NCBI GenBank assembly: GCA_963575745.1
Contig: CAUYUJ010014600.1
Location: 272,245 to 336,244 of the forward strand
DNA: 64,000 nt
Source of the DNA: Prorocentrum cordatum
Lineage: Eukaryota > Sar > Dinophyceae > Prorocentrales > Prorocentraceae
Reading direction: 5' to 3'
Program-made: the position numbers and the translations under genes
Notes under the pieces: model-generated
The model's input: only the letters and a program-made list of their open reading frames with translations
Told to the model about the DNA's origin: nothing
Database searches by the model: none
Shown: positions 11,031 through 21,499 of the stretch, piece by piece
Numbering within the stretch: the stretch's first letter is position 1
Layout: the number at the start of each line of letters is the position of its first letter

Positions 11031-11249
11031 ATGATGATGATGATCAGGAGGAGGAGGAGAAGGAGGAGGAGGAGGAGGAGGAGGAAGAGGAATGGGAGTC
11101 TTGACGGACGCCCTGCCCCACCAGCTTCACTCTCTGATGGGGGCCGCTTCCACCCGAAGCTTCCCCTTCGGATGCCAGCCCCGCTTGACTAACCCTGGAC
11201 CAATACTCCGCCGCTTTGGCGAGTGGACGTGTTCATTCATTGCGGAGCT

Positions 11250-11571
11250 GCTTAAATTGGCCGAGGGCCGAAAACGTTTTGCAACGGGTGCGAATAATCA
11301 AGATCTGATCGCTCGCACACTCCAATGAAAGACAGGAGTGGCCTCGATCAGCGACAGAACGCGCAACTGGGGGCAAGTCACCGGCGCAGCCCTCGTCTGC
11401 GGGACGCGCTGCTTGCCGACGAAATCTGAGACATCGACTGCACCTCCAAAGCGTTTTGACCCACACCCATATGTGCACCCCCTCGGGCACCTCGGCCCCT
11501 GGACGGGGGGGGCGGGGAGATGCAATGAAGGGAACATCAGAAAGGTCCAGGCGCGGCCATGAAACGAGCAC
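11250..11571 (-). pseudogene. Zinc-ribbon-like tail of a retrotransposon polyprotein
   Basis: The fragment has paired cysteines (WRCSRC) near the start and a later GHSCLSLEC ... TRC pattern. This resembles the Cys-rich C-terminus I associate with dinoflagellate non-LTR polyproteins. It is downstream of the RNase H remnant on the same strand. Family assignment is from memory of that architecture. Confidence 0.45.
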
Positions 11572-11869
11572 TTTGGCGGCCAGACGCGAGACAATGCGGG
11601 AGATCTTCAGCTGCCACTGCAGCTTTGTCGGCTTGAGAAAGAGGGCTTGGGGTGCGCCGCGGCCCCAAGCTTGGCTGAGCGATCAGCCTCGTCATTGCCA
11701 ATTTTTATTAAACAAAAAAAACAAAAACATTTTTTGTAAAAAAAACCGCTCTTCGGGGGAAGGGCCCTCCGAGTCGGCCACATGGACCTTATCCTTCAAC
11801 ACGTCAGAAAGACGGTACCCCAGGGCATGATTCATGAGGCCCTCGTAAGGTCTTTGGTGCGACTGCTTC

Positions 11870-12481
11870 TTAAAACGGTCGGGCGTAAAAGGCCATACAA
11901 ACATTGAGACAATCCGAGAACCCGAATGCAGGGTCCGTGATGCAGAGACACGAGTAGGCTAAAACCCCAAATTCCGCAGACTGTGGGGTCTGGGGGGAAC
12001 GATCCCAAAGGGGAGACCACATTCGGAGTTTCAAAACCTGCTGAGAATCATAAACCGCTAAACCCCATCCTTCCCTGCTTAATTCCTTAACTACATGCTT
12101 CTCACAGGACCCATCCATGAATACCGAACCTCCAGAGAACAACTGCTCGTCGGGGTGCTCAGGGTCGCCCTCCCAGACGACAGTCGGGGCGACCTCCTGG
12201 ACGGGGCGAGGGTGGACATCGCCTGGGTGGGGGAAGAGGCCCGTGGTGATGAAAAGCCAGTCCTCCATGGAGCACGACGCGTGGTCTAACTCCTGGGCGG
12301 CCTCCAACACAAACCTGTCTACAATCTCCTGTCTGAGCTCCGCGACCTCTGGATCAGGACAAACCCCAAAGCCGATGAAATACCGAGTCCGAGGGCCCCT
12401 GGCACAAAGCACAACACGTGTCCTGGAGTTGGTACCCACACTGGACGGCTCTCTATTTGATCCAGCAAGCCCCGCACACAT
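11870..12481 (-). pseudogene. RNase H domain of a non-LTR retrotransposon
   Basis: The 203-residue frame contains the RNase H acidic triad in the expected order and spacing: Asp123 in FMDGSC, Glu170 in QTPQSAEFG and Asp190 in FSDCLNV, with GWGLAVYD after the first motif. In an active enzyme this domain removes the RNA strand during reverse transcription. The frame is broken after residue 203 and continues in another frame at about 11904 (PFTPDRFKKQ). Catalytic residues look intact, but the element is truncated. Confidence 0.7.
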
Positions 12482-12679
12482 TAGCTCTTATCGAGCCCTT
12501 CTCCAACGGCTTAAACTTGGAGCTGCTGAGGTCACGGATCACATAATCATAGCACAGCCTGGCGCCGAGCCCGAGCTTCTCGCCCGAAAGGCGGCACAGT
12601 TGTCGGACCACGCCCTCACGCAACATTTTCTTGATCAGCTTGAGGGACGAGGTAGTGAAGGAGTAGGGCACACCTAGGG

Positions 12680-12795
12680 GGAGTGGGAGGGAGAGGAGGA
12701 GGAGGAGGTGGAGGAGGAGGCGGAGGAGGAGGAGGAGCAGGAGGAGGAGAAGAAGGAGAGGAGCGATGAAGGAGGAGGAAGGATGGAGGAACGAA
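12680..12795. repeat. (GGA)n microsatellite
   Basis: Plus-strand purine triplets that cut the 5' side of the retrotransposon remnant. Confidence 0.85.
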
Positions 12796-12827
12796 GGAAG
12801 GCGGCTCAGCGGCCACCGCCCCCGGGG

Positions 12828-12920
12828 TCAGGGCCCCCGCGCCGGGGCGCAGGCGTCGAGGCAATCCTCGAAGCGGAAGCCCACGGACGCGTCCCGCACC
12901 AACACGCCGCGCCACCCGTC
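12828..12920 (-). CDS. HAD phosphatase-like gene, C-terminal exon
   Basis: After an AG acceptor (gccagcgag) the frame reads DGWRGVLVRDASVGFRF, then EDCLDACAP, and stops at TGA (12830-12828). The NEDGW-GV-V-D-GFRFED pattern is what I recall at the C-terminus of the dinoflagellate HAD family represented by the exons at 40.5, 39.4, 31.8, 31.1 and 28.6 kb, all on this strand and upstream in order. The exon is short (31 codons with the stop) and intact. The intron before it would be about 15.7 kb unless an undetected exon lies between. Confidence 0.55.
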   Translation of the reverse strand, partial: DGWRGVLVRDASVGFRFEDCLDACAPARGP

Positions 12921-12954
12921 CTCGCTGGCTCGCTGCGCTTCGCTCGCCCGCTCC

Positions 12955-13125
12955 TCCTCGCTCTTCGATCCTCCTCCTCCTCCGCCTCCTCCTTCTGCTC
13001 CAGGTTCCTCCTTGTTCCCCCATCCTCCTCCTCCTCCGCCTCCTCCTCCCGCTCCTCCTCCTGCTCCTCCTCCTCCTCCTCGTTCCTCACTGTTCCTCCT
13101 CCTCCCCCTCCTCCTCCTCGCCGTC
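12955..13125. repeat. (CCT)n microsatellite
   Basis: Plus-strand cctcct and ctcctc triplets next to the HAD C-terminal exon. Confidence 0.9.
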
Positions 13126-13128
13126 CCA

Positions 13129-13150
13129 TGCGTAGCCATTTCTGCTCCAG
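13129..13150 (+). other. Relic of the dinoflagellate spliced leader
   Basis: The 22-mer contains cgtagccattt and gctc-ag at the correct spacing and matches the 22-nt DinoSL (as I remember it) at 18 positions. Dinoflagellate mRNAs receive this leader by trans-splicing, so a genomic copy marks reverse-transcribed mRNA that has reinserted. An A-rich stretch (aaaaaacaaaaacaaac) at 13499-13515 could be the decayed tail of a retrocopy of about 365 bp. Confidence 0.6.
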
Positions 13151-13700
13151 ACGGAGCTCACCTTCCGCCGCGCCCCCTGGGGCCCGAGGCCAGGGTGGGA
13201 GGGCAGCCCCTCCCCCAGGCCTGGCAGCCTCGGCCAGAATTCTCTCTCTCTCTCTCTCTCTCGGGTGCTCCAGTCGGCGGCCTCGCCCGGGGCACCCGAT
13301 CCGCTCTCGCTGTCGTGAGTCGCGCCTCCTTCGCTCTGCTGGCCGCCGCGGCACTCGGCCAACACCTGGCATGAGGTCGAAGTGGAACAGCGACCCACAC
13401 CTCTGTTGCTCTGTCTCTGGCTGCCCCGGCTGGACATGGCGTGGAGCTGGGAGCCACCAATTCTGTACAGGGCAATGTTGAATACATGGTTTTTTATACA
13501 AAAAACAAAAACAAACAATATATATATACATATGGGATTTTTATACATGGTCCATGTATGAATAAATATATATGCATGAACTCATCGTTGTTTTCAGTAC
13601 TAAATCCCTGCATTTTTAATACATGATCCGCACGCGGAGCATGTACTAAAAACGGCACTGTAGTTCATGTGCCAGAAAATCCCCCCGCGCGCCAGCCAAC
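13151..13700. other. Possible retrocopy body, (CT)n and AT-rich sequence
   Basis: (TC)n at 13241-13262, A-rich stretch at 13498-13520, (TA)-rich sequence to 13580, and short palindromes (tacatggtccatgta). No protein family seen. Confidence 0.35.
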
Positions 13701-13702
13701 TC

Positions 13703-14250
13703 AAAAATGCCGCGCTTCGATCGGATCATGGCAGCCACTCCAAACGGAATTACATGTCTCGCAACATACGGGACCGGCGTTACGCCAGCGGCGATGCCAG
13801 CGCGGAGGTCGTGGAGCAGTCCAACACAAACGCCCGTTAGAATGACGAGGTGCAAACCTGTCTCCAGGCAATCATCTTCTGGAAGAAGACGGCCGGCATC
13901 AGCGGCAAGCAGTACATTTCAGCGCTAGGAGATCTCGCGGAGGCCGAGAGCACAGCCTTCAAGCGCAAGAGCATCGATACGAAGCGGCAAGGCCGGGCCG
14001 ACTAATTGCAGCAACGGCGACGTCGTCTTCAACCCAAGAAGAGGGGAAGGAAGCTGAAAAACATCTCCTCGATCTCGAGAAAGCAGCTGAACGGTACGAG
14101 AAATCGATGGCCAGATCCGCTGGGCTGCAAGGTGGACTTGCCCACTCGGAAGCCTAACATTCCGCCGCGGCCCGTGCCGCTGCGGCGGCAGCAGCGGCGA
14201 CGTTCGAGAACCCCCCCCCCCCAGCCTCGTGCAATTCGTTGACGGCACCT
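13703..14250 (+). pseudogene. Broken coding segment, likely 5' part of the retrotransposon at 15.2-18.1 kb
   Basis: One frame reads from about 13703 through a TAG (13838) to NDEVQTCLQAIIFWKKTAGI and GDLAEAESTAFKRKS, and stops at 14003. It continues after a frame shift as TQEEGKEAEKHLLDLEKAAE and RYEKSMARSAGLQGG, then another stop and an Ala run ending in TFENPPPP. The charged coiled-coil character over two joined frames is hard to explain by chance. It is upstream of, and on the same strand as, the endonuclease remnant, separated by two inserted foldback elements, so it may be the same element's N-terminal region. No family name can be given. Confidence 0.45.
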
Positions 14251-14286
14251 TCGGGGGGAGGGCTCCGCAAAAAACATAGAGGATCA

Positions 14287-14458
14287 TCGGCGGTGGACAA
14301 ACCTCCCTTTAGTAAACCTCCCCTTAGTCAAAAACGGCCTGGGACCGAAACCGACGGACCTGGACCCGCAAAGATGACGGCCGCGACGCCCCCTCGCGAA
14401 CCGAACGCGGCCAATTCTTTACTCGACGTGGCAGGATAGGAGGCCGATCCACCTCCGA
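14287..14458. mobile_element. Inverted-repeat element, tcggcggtggacaaacc family
   Basis: Left end tcggcggtggacaaacctcc; the right end taggaggccgatccacctccga is its diverged reverse complement. The interior shares ttagtaaa, cacggccgcg-like and caattc...tcgacgtg blocks with the copy at 22596-22766. Confidence 0.65.
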
Positions 14459-14694
14459 GCTCCGCTCGGGGCGGCCCGCGCGAAACCCCGCGAGCACGGG
14501 GCCGCCGAGCAGCCCAGTGGCGGACGCTGCTGCAGCGCCCCGGGCCGCCCCCGCGCGGCGCGGGGCGGCGGCAGCTCCGCGGGCGCCCGAGGGGCGGGCT
14601 GGCTGGGGCCCGCGCAGGCCGCCGTCGGGGAGGGGCGCGGGCGGCAGCAGCTCGCGCCGCTCGGAGAAGGTCTCCCCAGAGGCCTCCCAGGTGG

Positions 14695-15190
14695 GCGGAG
14701 TGGCCGCCTGCGGCCTGGCCGCGGAGGCGGGCGGCGTCGGGGGCCCCGCGATTGGCCAGGCGGGCCTGCGCAGTGGCGGCTGCCTCGGACGTGCCCCCCG
14801 GGGGTTCTGGGAGTGAGTCTAGGCCTCCCAGATGGGGTCGGAGTAGATGGGGTCCGAGGATCGCATCGCGCCGCATCGCCGACACGTCGGCGATGCATCG
14901 CCGATGCGTCGGCACTGCGCCGGCGACGCGTCGCCGATGTCGGCGAGGCATCGGCGACGTCGACGCGAAGCAAATCGGGCTCCACATCGAGCCGCATCGG
15001 CGATGCATCGGCGGTGCGGCGCGATCCTCGGACCCCATCTACTCCGACCCCATCTCGGAGGCCTAGACTCCCAGAACCCCCGGGGGGCACGTCCGAAGCA
15101 GCCGCCACTGCGCAGGCCAGCCTGGCCAATCGCGGGGCCCCCGACGCCGCCCGCCTCCGCGGCCAGGCAGGCCGCAGGCGGCCACTGCCG
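14695..15190. mobile_element. Foldback element with CATCGGCGATG core, copy 1
   Basis: Two arms of about 170 bp (14695-14870 and 15022-15190) are reverse complements: gcctgcggcctggccgcgga, cctgcgcagtggcggctgcc, gatggggtcggagtagatgg and ggtccgaggatcgc each have a partner. The loop is a tandem of catcgccgatgc units followed by aatcgggctccacatcgagc. Other copies at 30411-30872 and 44560-44735 share the inner arms and loop. Confidence 0.75.
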
Positions 15191-15222
15191 CCGACAGGGC
15201 ACGTGGGTAGCAATCTGTAAGA

Positions 15223-15489
15223 ATCTGTACCCTGGTCAATAGTTCCTTTCGCGGCGTCCGCCAGCTCCTTCTCTCAGACGAAGCCAGGAATATCCATGTT
15301 GACAGCTGCCTGGAGACCAAGGTACGAAAACATGATCCGACCAAAGAGCAGCAATGGTGTGCGAACCGGGGATGGTTAGCAACTTTGTCGCCCGCGGTTC
15401 TGCATCCGGAAGGGTTTGCTTGCCTGGGTGCCATATCCCTACTACGCGATCGCTTCGACGTGCGAGTCACCCCTTCGACGCCTACCTGA
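15223..15489 (+). pseudogene. Apurinic-type endonuclease remnant of the retrotransposon
   Basis: An 88-codon frame without start ends at TGA 15487. NIHVDSCLETKV corresponds to the catalytic-Glu motif (usually LQETK) of EEP endonucleases, and NRGWLATLSPAVLHPEG plus ISLLRDRFDV to the following strands. After the stop the chain continues in another frame as FDAYLKVSLGQG. The enzyme would nick target DNA to prime reverse transcription. It is clearly inactive here. Confidence 0.6.
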
Positions 15490-16219
15490 AGGTTTCCCTG
15501 GGCCAGGGGCTCTCTTGATCATGCTCGAGGAGGAACCTCGCCATCAATATTCGAAGGGGGATACGTGAGGAGTCACTGGAGGGTATGAGGCAAGCCAAGC
15601 GCGGGCTCGCGCGGCAACCTTCTTGTCTTGAGCAAGTGATCGGGTCCCAGGCCTTGCTCAAGAGCATGCTATGTGCCCAGGCTAACGTTCTAGATGTTTC
15701 ACGGAGCCAAATTTCCAGCTCAGCAGCGTCGTTTCTCCAGCTCTGGATCGCGAGGTCTCGAGAGACCGTCTAGATTAGAAAACAGCCTGGGAACTCTGGG
15801 TGGGGAGGGCCCATCGTTCGCGGGGTGGGGTGGGATGGGGCGGGGTGGGCCCCTCGTTGGTCCGACCGGCTCGCCTCCTCGCAACTGTGCCGGGTTTGGA
15901 AACCTCAGCCGGGACGTTGGTCAGGTCGCCCCAGCGATCTGCTGGGGGCAGAACAACTTCGTCGCCCTTCCCAAAATGGAAAGCCGACCCACAGGAACCA
16001 GGGCTTCAAGAAGCTGCGGAACGTGGCCGCGACCTCGAGCCGATCGCGCCAAAGCAGCTGCGTCGTTCTAGCCGTTCTTTCAGCGCAGCCACTGCCGGGG
16101 CTTAAGATGGGGTTCGCCCTGGACACCTCAGCCTCTCCAGCAACGCCCAATCGAATATTTTGCACAGGCCCCTCGGGGCCATCGAGAGGGTCGCCGTCTT
16201 CCCGACCCGAATGAAATAA

Positions 16220-16994
16220 TTGCAAACGTACAGAGCAGGCCCCACCCCAGGTCAGGAGGGTCTGCGCAAGCACAGGAAGTTCGAGTTTCTTGATTGGGAG
16301 GCTTCGAACCACGGGCGTCATCTGGCGCTCCAGCCGGGCAAGGGTTGCCTGGGGGGTGGTTTGGGCGGTCGACTCAGGCTGAAGGCGCATTCCTGGATGA
16401 TAGCACAGCTTTTTTCTGGATCTGTGGGATGTATCTCATTACCAGTTCTCTGGACAAGCTTGGCTTTGACAAAACAAAATTTCTCCGACCCCCGTGTTGT
16501 CCTCATTGGCCGTCAACATCAGGCGCCCCGCACAGTTGCGACCCGCTCATCTGCGTTGCCAGCTGGGTGCCCGCAGAGGGTGATCGCATCAGTATGGTGG
16601 GCAGCCACCTTTCTGGTGCTGCAGTACTGTTTACAGCCCATCGACAGATGGTCGGCCAAGCACCCTCGCGTGCAATTGACCATTGTGATGCATGAATTTC
16701 TCCTGGCAAACCACAACACCAATCCGAATGAACTCATCAATGATAGTCACGGCCTCAACCAACATTCATCAATCGATTGACCAAACTCTGAAATGTGCGA
16801 TCGCCACCCGCGATGATGCTGGCGTTGTGTCGACACCCGCGAAACAGGCCGACCTGGCCACCAAGCTTGCAGAATGGGCGGGCCCAACCGCTAGCCACCA
16901 GGAGCCAGCGGCCACGAACTTCAGTGTAGATCTTGCTGCACGTGCCAGACTGAGGAACAAGGCCAGGAATACGCCGCGAGGCAAGTTGGCCTAG
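16220..16994 (+). pseudogene. Reverse transcriptase remnant of the retrotransposon
   Basis: Read across two frames: WEASNHGRHLALQPGKG (fingers), FLDDSTAFFW (motif A position, about 16390), SSALPAGCPQR (motif B, about 16548), then HPRVQLTIVMHEF (about 16660-16700), where the usual Asp-Asp pair of motif C appears as His-Glu. The thumb-like part LKCAIATRDDAGVVSTPAKQ and NFSVDLAARARLRNKARNTP follows. These match the pattern I know for dinoflagellate non-LTR polymerases. Loss of the catalytic pair and the frame shifts show it is dead. Confidence 0.6.
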
Positions 16995-17889
16995 CTCAAG
17001 GCCCGCCTGCGACGGCTTCGTGGGCTCAGATTTGCAGGTCATGATGCTCGGAAGATCTGGAATGCGGGTTGACAGCGAGCTGGTTACTTTGGGGCTGAAG
17101 TTATTGGGGCTATCTGATTAGGAGCTCCAGGATGCCCGCAACTTGATCCTCAAGATATCTGGTTCGAAGTGTGGTACTCGCTCGAACAACCTCTCTGACC
17201 CTCCTGCAGGACCTTACGTGGCGCTTTGGTTTGGGGGCCCAATATTCATTGGAGCCCAATGGTTTAGCGCATTCCCAGAGCTACGAGAAGGCCTGGTTCT
17301 CTCCCTTAACGTCGCCAACTAGTTGCCAATGTCATCGAAGCACCGGCAGAATGTTGGGGGAACGTCAGGGGGGTCTGGGAACTACCTGCATGAGCCTTAG
17401 AAGGATTTGGTGGACCCGGCCACGCCCCCCCCACGTTCACCAGCCAGACTGGGGAGAATTTCCCGCTCACCACCACCTCTCCCACATGGCTTGCCAATTT
17501 CTTAAAGGGCGCCTGGCAGCAGGATCTCGCCAGCCACGCCGCAAAGAAGATGAGTTGATGCAGTCGATACCTCGCACGCCCAGCAAGCACTGGACTGCAA
17601 GTACATGCCGAGCTCCTACATCAATCTCCCCCTGACCTACCTTGCCCAATCCACGTGGACGCACTCGCTTGAAGGATGCGGGTTGAGACACCCGCGAGCA
17701 GTGCATATGCGGGGCCTCGGGTGATGGCATCAACCGCAAATAATTGGAATGCAATGAGGCTTGTAACCTTCGGGATGAGTTCCTGAAGCCAGAAGATCTG
17801 GAGGCCCCAAATCAACCTGGAGCCTTTGCCGAGCGCGCTGGTTTTCCTGAACCGCCACCGTGTAAGTCCCCGAGGCCTCCTGGGCTTGG

Positions 17890-18102
17890 TTGGGAGCTAT
17901 GCTCTGGTCTGGGGAGGGCCTTTCGCCTGACGATCGTTTAGTTGGGGACGTTCCCAGTGATGGAAGCGTGGCCAAGGATGGCCACTCCTGGCTTCATGCG
18001 CTTGGTTGGGCCCTCATCCCTCCCAGCGTCGTCGCCAACAACAGAGTTCCAAGCGCACCTTGCCGCAAGCCAGTCCAGGCGCAGCACCAATACCCATTCT
18101 GA
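17890..18102 (+). pseudogene. RNase H start of the plus-strand retrotransposon
   Basis: GDVPSDGSVAKDGH and LHALGWALI match the first RNase H strand (Asp-Gly-Ser, then Gly-Trp). The Glu motif is not readable further on because of frame shifts. It follows the polymerase remnant on the same strand. Confidence 0.5.
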
Positions 18103-18435
18103 ACATAAAGGCACTGCTGATTCCCACGTGTAACCTCCACGAGCTCGCGAACTGGAAAAATGACTTTGACGGTCTCGGATCCCTGGCTAATTAAGCGCGG
18201 CGAGGCCAGCCGAGGAAGAGGATTTGCAGTGGATGACGTGAAAGCTCACCAAGATTGAATTTCCTTGAACAATGTTCTGACCAGTGCTGGGACGCAACAA
18301 CAAAATTATAGCCGGAGTGCAGTATCCCCAAACAGGGTTTTTAAACCCATTGCGGTTTCCAAGGTCGATTGCGTGCCCCTCCAGTGCGGGCTGGCATGGC
18401 ATGTTAGAATATGAAAACATGACCAGAGTTGCGGC

Positions 18436-20135
18436 CTCGCGAGGGCATGTTAGAACATGATAACATACCAGTGCGGCCTCGCGCGCGGCATCTCGTACCC
18501 CAGAGTTGCGACGGTGTCTCGGGCGAAACGTGCTGCGGGGAAGTCTCAGGCGAAATGGGCTGGACCACCTCGAGCGCGGCGTCTCAGAGCTCCGAGTTGC
18601 GGGGGCCTCCTGGGGCCTCCTGGGGCGTCCTGGGGACCTCCTAGGGCTTCCTCCTGGGCCTCCTGTGGCCTCCTGGACCCCACCAGGGGCTTCCTGAAGC
18701 CTCTTGGGGCTCCCAGGGGGGGATATCTAACATGTGCCCGCCTGGGCCCCCCAAAATGGGGGGGGCACAAGAGCAGGAAAAATCAACGAATCGGCACCGG
18801 ATGTGTGTTAACTTGATGCGTTCTGATAGGGGGCCTCCTGGGGCCTCCTGGGAGCCTCTTGGGAAACTCCTGGGGACCCCTGGGGCCTGTCCTTGGCGTC
18901 CTGCGGCCTCCTGAAGCTCTCTGAGGCCTCCTGGGGCTCCCAAGGTCCCAGGGGGGATATGTAACATGTGGTCTTCTGGGCCCCCAGAAGCCGGCATCTG
19001 GGAGCGGCATCTGAGCTCAGAATTTCGAGGATGTCTCAGGCGAAATAGGCTGGACCACCTCTTGCGCGGCATCTGGGAGCTCAGAGTTGCGAGAATGTCT
19101 TGTGCGAAACGGGCCGGACCACCTTGCGCACGGCATCTCAGAGCTCAGAGTTGCGAGGATGTCTCAGGCGAGACGGGCCGAACCACCTCGCGCAGGGCAT
19201 CTCACAGCTAAGAGTTGCGAGAATGTCTCAGCTGAAACGGACTGGACCACGTCGCGTGCGGCATCTCCGAGGTCAGAGTTGCGAAGATATCTCAGGCGAA
19301 ATGGGCTGGACCACCTCTTGCGCGGCAACTCAGAGCTCAGAGTTTGGAGGATATCTCAGGCGAAACGGGCTGGACCACCTCGCGCGCGGCATCTCAGAGC
19401 CCAGAGTTTCGAGGACGTCTCAAACGAAACGGGCCGGACCGCCTCTCGCGCGGCATCTCGGAATGTAGAAATGCGAGGATGTCTCAAGTGAAACGGGCCG
19501 GACCACCTCTTGGGCGGCATCTCGGGGCTCAGAGTTTGGAGGATATCTGAAGCGAAACGGGCCGGACCACCTCTCGCGCGGCATCAGAGAGCGCAGAGTT
19601 GCGAGGATGTCTGAGGCAAAACGGGCTGGACCACCTCGCGCACGGCATATCAGGGCTCAGAGTTTGGAGGATATCTGAAGCGAAACGGGCCAGACCACCT
19701 CTTGCGCGGCATCTGAGCTCAGAATTTCGAGGATGTCTCAGGCGAAATGGGCTGGACCACCTGTTGCGCGGCATCTCAGAACTCAGAGTTGCGAGGATGT
19801 CTCATGCGAAACGCGCCAGACCACCTCGCGCACGGCATCTCAGAGGTCAGAATTGCGAGGATGTCTCAGGCGATACGGACTGGACCACCTCTCGCACGGC
19901 ATCAGAGAGTGCAGAATTGTGAGGATGTCTGAGGCGAAACGGGCCGGACCACCTCTCGCGCGGCATCTGGGAGCTAAGAGTTTCGAGGATGTCTTAGGCG
20001 AAACGGGCCGGACCGCCTCTTGCGCGGCATCTGGGACTCAGAATTTGGAGGATGTCTCACGCGAAACGCCCAATCCCCGACAACTCAGAAACGAGAGTTG
20101 CGAGGATGTCTCAGGCGAAACAGCCCGGACCACCA
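18436..20135. repeat. 64-bp satellite
   Basis: About 18 units of 64 bp built around gaggatgtctcaggcgaaac, gggctggaccacctc and gcgcggcatctcagagctca. The period is exact where measured (19151, 19215, 19279, 19343). The first units (18436-18600) are split from the main array (19010-20135) by the block at 18601-18990. Positions 18106-18435 show no feature. Confidence 0.9.
18601..18990. repeat. CCTCCTGGGGC-type repeat interrupting the satellite
   Basis: Two copies of a unit of about 230 bp: cctcctggggcctcctgggg runs ending in gggggatatctaacatgtg and ggggatatgtaacatgtgg. The linker aatcaacgaatcggcaccgg also occurs at 33366 and 33648. Confidence 0.7.
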
Positions 20136-20328
20136 AATGTTGAATTCCCTCGGTCGGAGTTAGCTTTTATCACACCAGCACCCCGTTCAGCAAGCTGTTC
20201 GGGGAAAAACAGGAACCGACCAGGCGGCCAAAAGAGCTGCCTGCAAGCTTCCCCAGCCCATGGAGGGCAAGAGATCCTGGCACGCCGAGCTCTTCCAAGA
20301 GGCTCGCCCAGTGCCCACGCCCTAATCA

Positions 20329-20525
20329 GGGAAACAAAAAAGCGGCATAAACATACAAACTCGGAGGTCCGCGCAGATTTCTCGGATCCGCGCTGGACCC
20401 CCCTTCCCTGGCGCGCGGAGCGCGCCAGGGGCGGCGCCGGAGGCGCCGCCAGGGGGCCCCGGCGCCGGCCCGAGGAGTCCGCGCGGACCTCCGAGTTTAT
20501 ATGTTTATGCCGCTTTTTGTTCCCC
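20329..20525. mobile_element. GC-hairpin inverted-repeat element, best copy
   Basis: About 197 bp. Left end gggaaacaaaaaagcggcat...aactcggaggtccgcgc; the right end is its near-perfect reverse complement (gcgcggacctccgagtttat...gccgctttttgttcccc). The G+C-rich centre has nested palindromes (gcgcgcggagcgcgc, ggcgccggaggcgcc). No clear target duplication. Confidence 0.8.
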
Positions 20526-20533
20526 GTGCTAAT

Positions 20534-20690
20534 AGAAAGACAGACGACATAAACATAAACTGTTGGCGCTCCGTACGGATTGCTCGGATTGCGCGGAGCG
20601 CGCCGGGGCCGGCGCCGCAGGCCCCGCCGGCGGGGGCCCGACGGGTCCAAGAAATCCGCGCGGAGCGCAAAACAAATATGTTTCTAGCGT
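20534..20690. mobile_element. GC-hairpin element, diverged copy
   Basis: It directly follows the previous copy and shares gacataaacataaac, gcgcggagcgcgccggggcc and aaatccgcgcggagcgc. Confidence 0.6.
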
Positions 20691-20890
20691 TGTTGTTTGT
20701 AGTTTTAACTCTTACTGTTATGTGTAGCGCTAAAAAATGTTGTAGCGTTGTGTTTGTTTATGTTGCAGCGCCAAAAAATGTTTGGAGCGTTGTGCTTGTT
20801 TATGGTGTAGCGCTGTTGGTTGTTTATGTTTGTAGCGTTATTATCGTGTATGTCGTAGCGCAAAACGAATATGTTTGCAGCGTTAGTTAT
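20690..20890. repeat. AT-rich minisatellite, tgtttatgttgtagcg type
   Basis: Degenerate units of about 21-40 bp containing tgtagcg(t/c)tg and gtttatg. Confidence 0.7.
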
Positions 20891-20928
20891 ATTATTTTCC
20901 TTTCTGTTATATAGATATATGTGTATAC

Positions 20929-21109
20929 ACTCCAGATCTCGTAATAAAAGGGAGGGGGTCTGGACCCTCCAAGACAAGCCATTTCAGACCCCCCCCGTGG
21001 GAGAACCCTCCAAAACATCGTCCCCAGACCCCCCCAGGCCCTCCAAGATAGCCTGGAAGAGACCCCCCCCGAAATGAGACCCCCCTCCCTTTATTACGAA
21101 ATCTGGAGT
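20929..21109. mobile_element. Inverted-repeat element, actccagat family
   Basis: 181 bp. The left end actccagatctcgtaataaa, continuing agggaggggg, is matched by the right end (ccccctccctttattacgaa, then atctggagt). The interior is c-rich with ccctccaaga direct repeats. Confidence 0.75.
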
Positions 21110-21499
21110 ACCCCCTTCGGAATCGAAATCCTAAAACCGAAGCCGAATCGAGCCGGAACCCATCGAGATCGCATCGGAGCCGACTCGGAGGATTCGGACG
21201 GAGCCCTGCCAAGGGCAGGGGGGGCAGAGGGCCCGGACCCCCCCGCTCCGGCCACCGAGCTCAGGTTGGGCACGTCCTCCCGCAGGCGAATTTTGGGCGA
21301 AGAATGAAACATCATAAAAAGTCATCCCAAATGGTCAGATACTCAAATAATCAAAATTATAATTAATCAAAGCAATAAGCCAAATAATCAACTAGAACGA
21401 AAATCAAACAGACAAATAAGCAACCAAAATAAATAAAGAACGCTAGTGATCAATATTCAAATAATCGACAAGTCGTCCCTGGACAATCCCACCAGCCGT

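Larger units (their letters stand above)
11233..12671 (-). mobile_element. 3' part of a decayed non-LTR retrotransposon
   Basis: Minus strand, read from 12671 downwards: a 72-residue open segment (12671-12453) of unclear identity, an RNase H domain (12481-11870), then a Cys/His-rich tail (11571-11233), in different frames because of indels. The 5' side is cut by the (GGA)n tract at 12680, so endonuclease and reverse transcriptase are missing. Confidence 0.65.
15223..18105 (+). mobile_element. Decayed non-LTR retrotransposon (endonuclease, reverse transcriptase, RNase H)
   Basis: Plus-strand remnant with the order endonuclease (15223-15489), reverse transcriptase (about 15900-17000), connection region (to about 17640) and RNase H (17890-18102). 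All parts are in shifting frames with several stops. Together with the coding-like segment at 13703-14250 it may be a 4.4-kb element split by two foldback elements. It lies antisense inside the proposed HAD intron. Confidence 0.7.
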
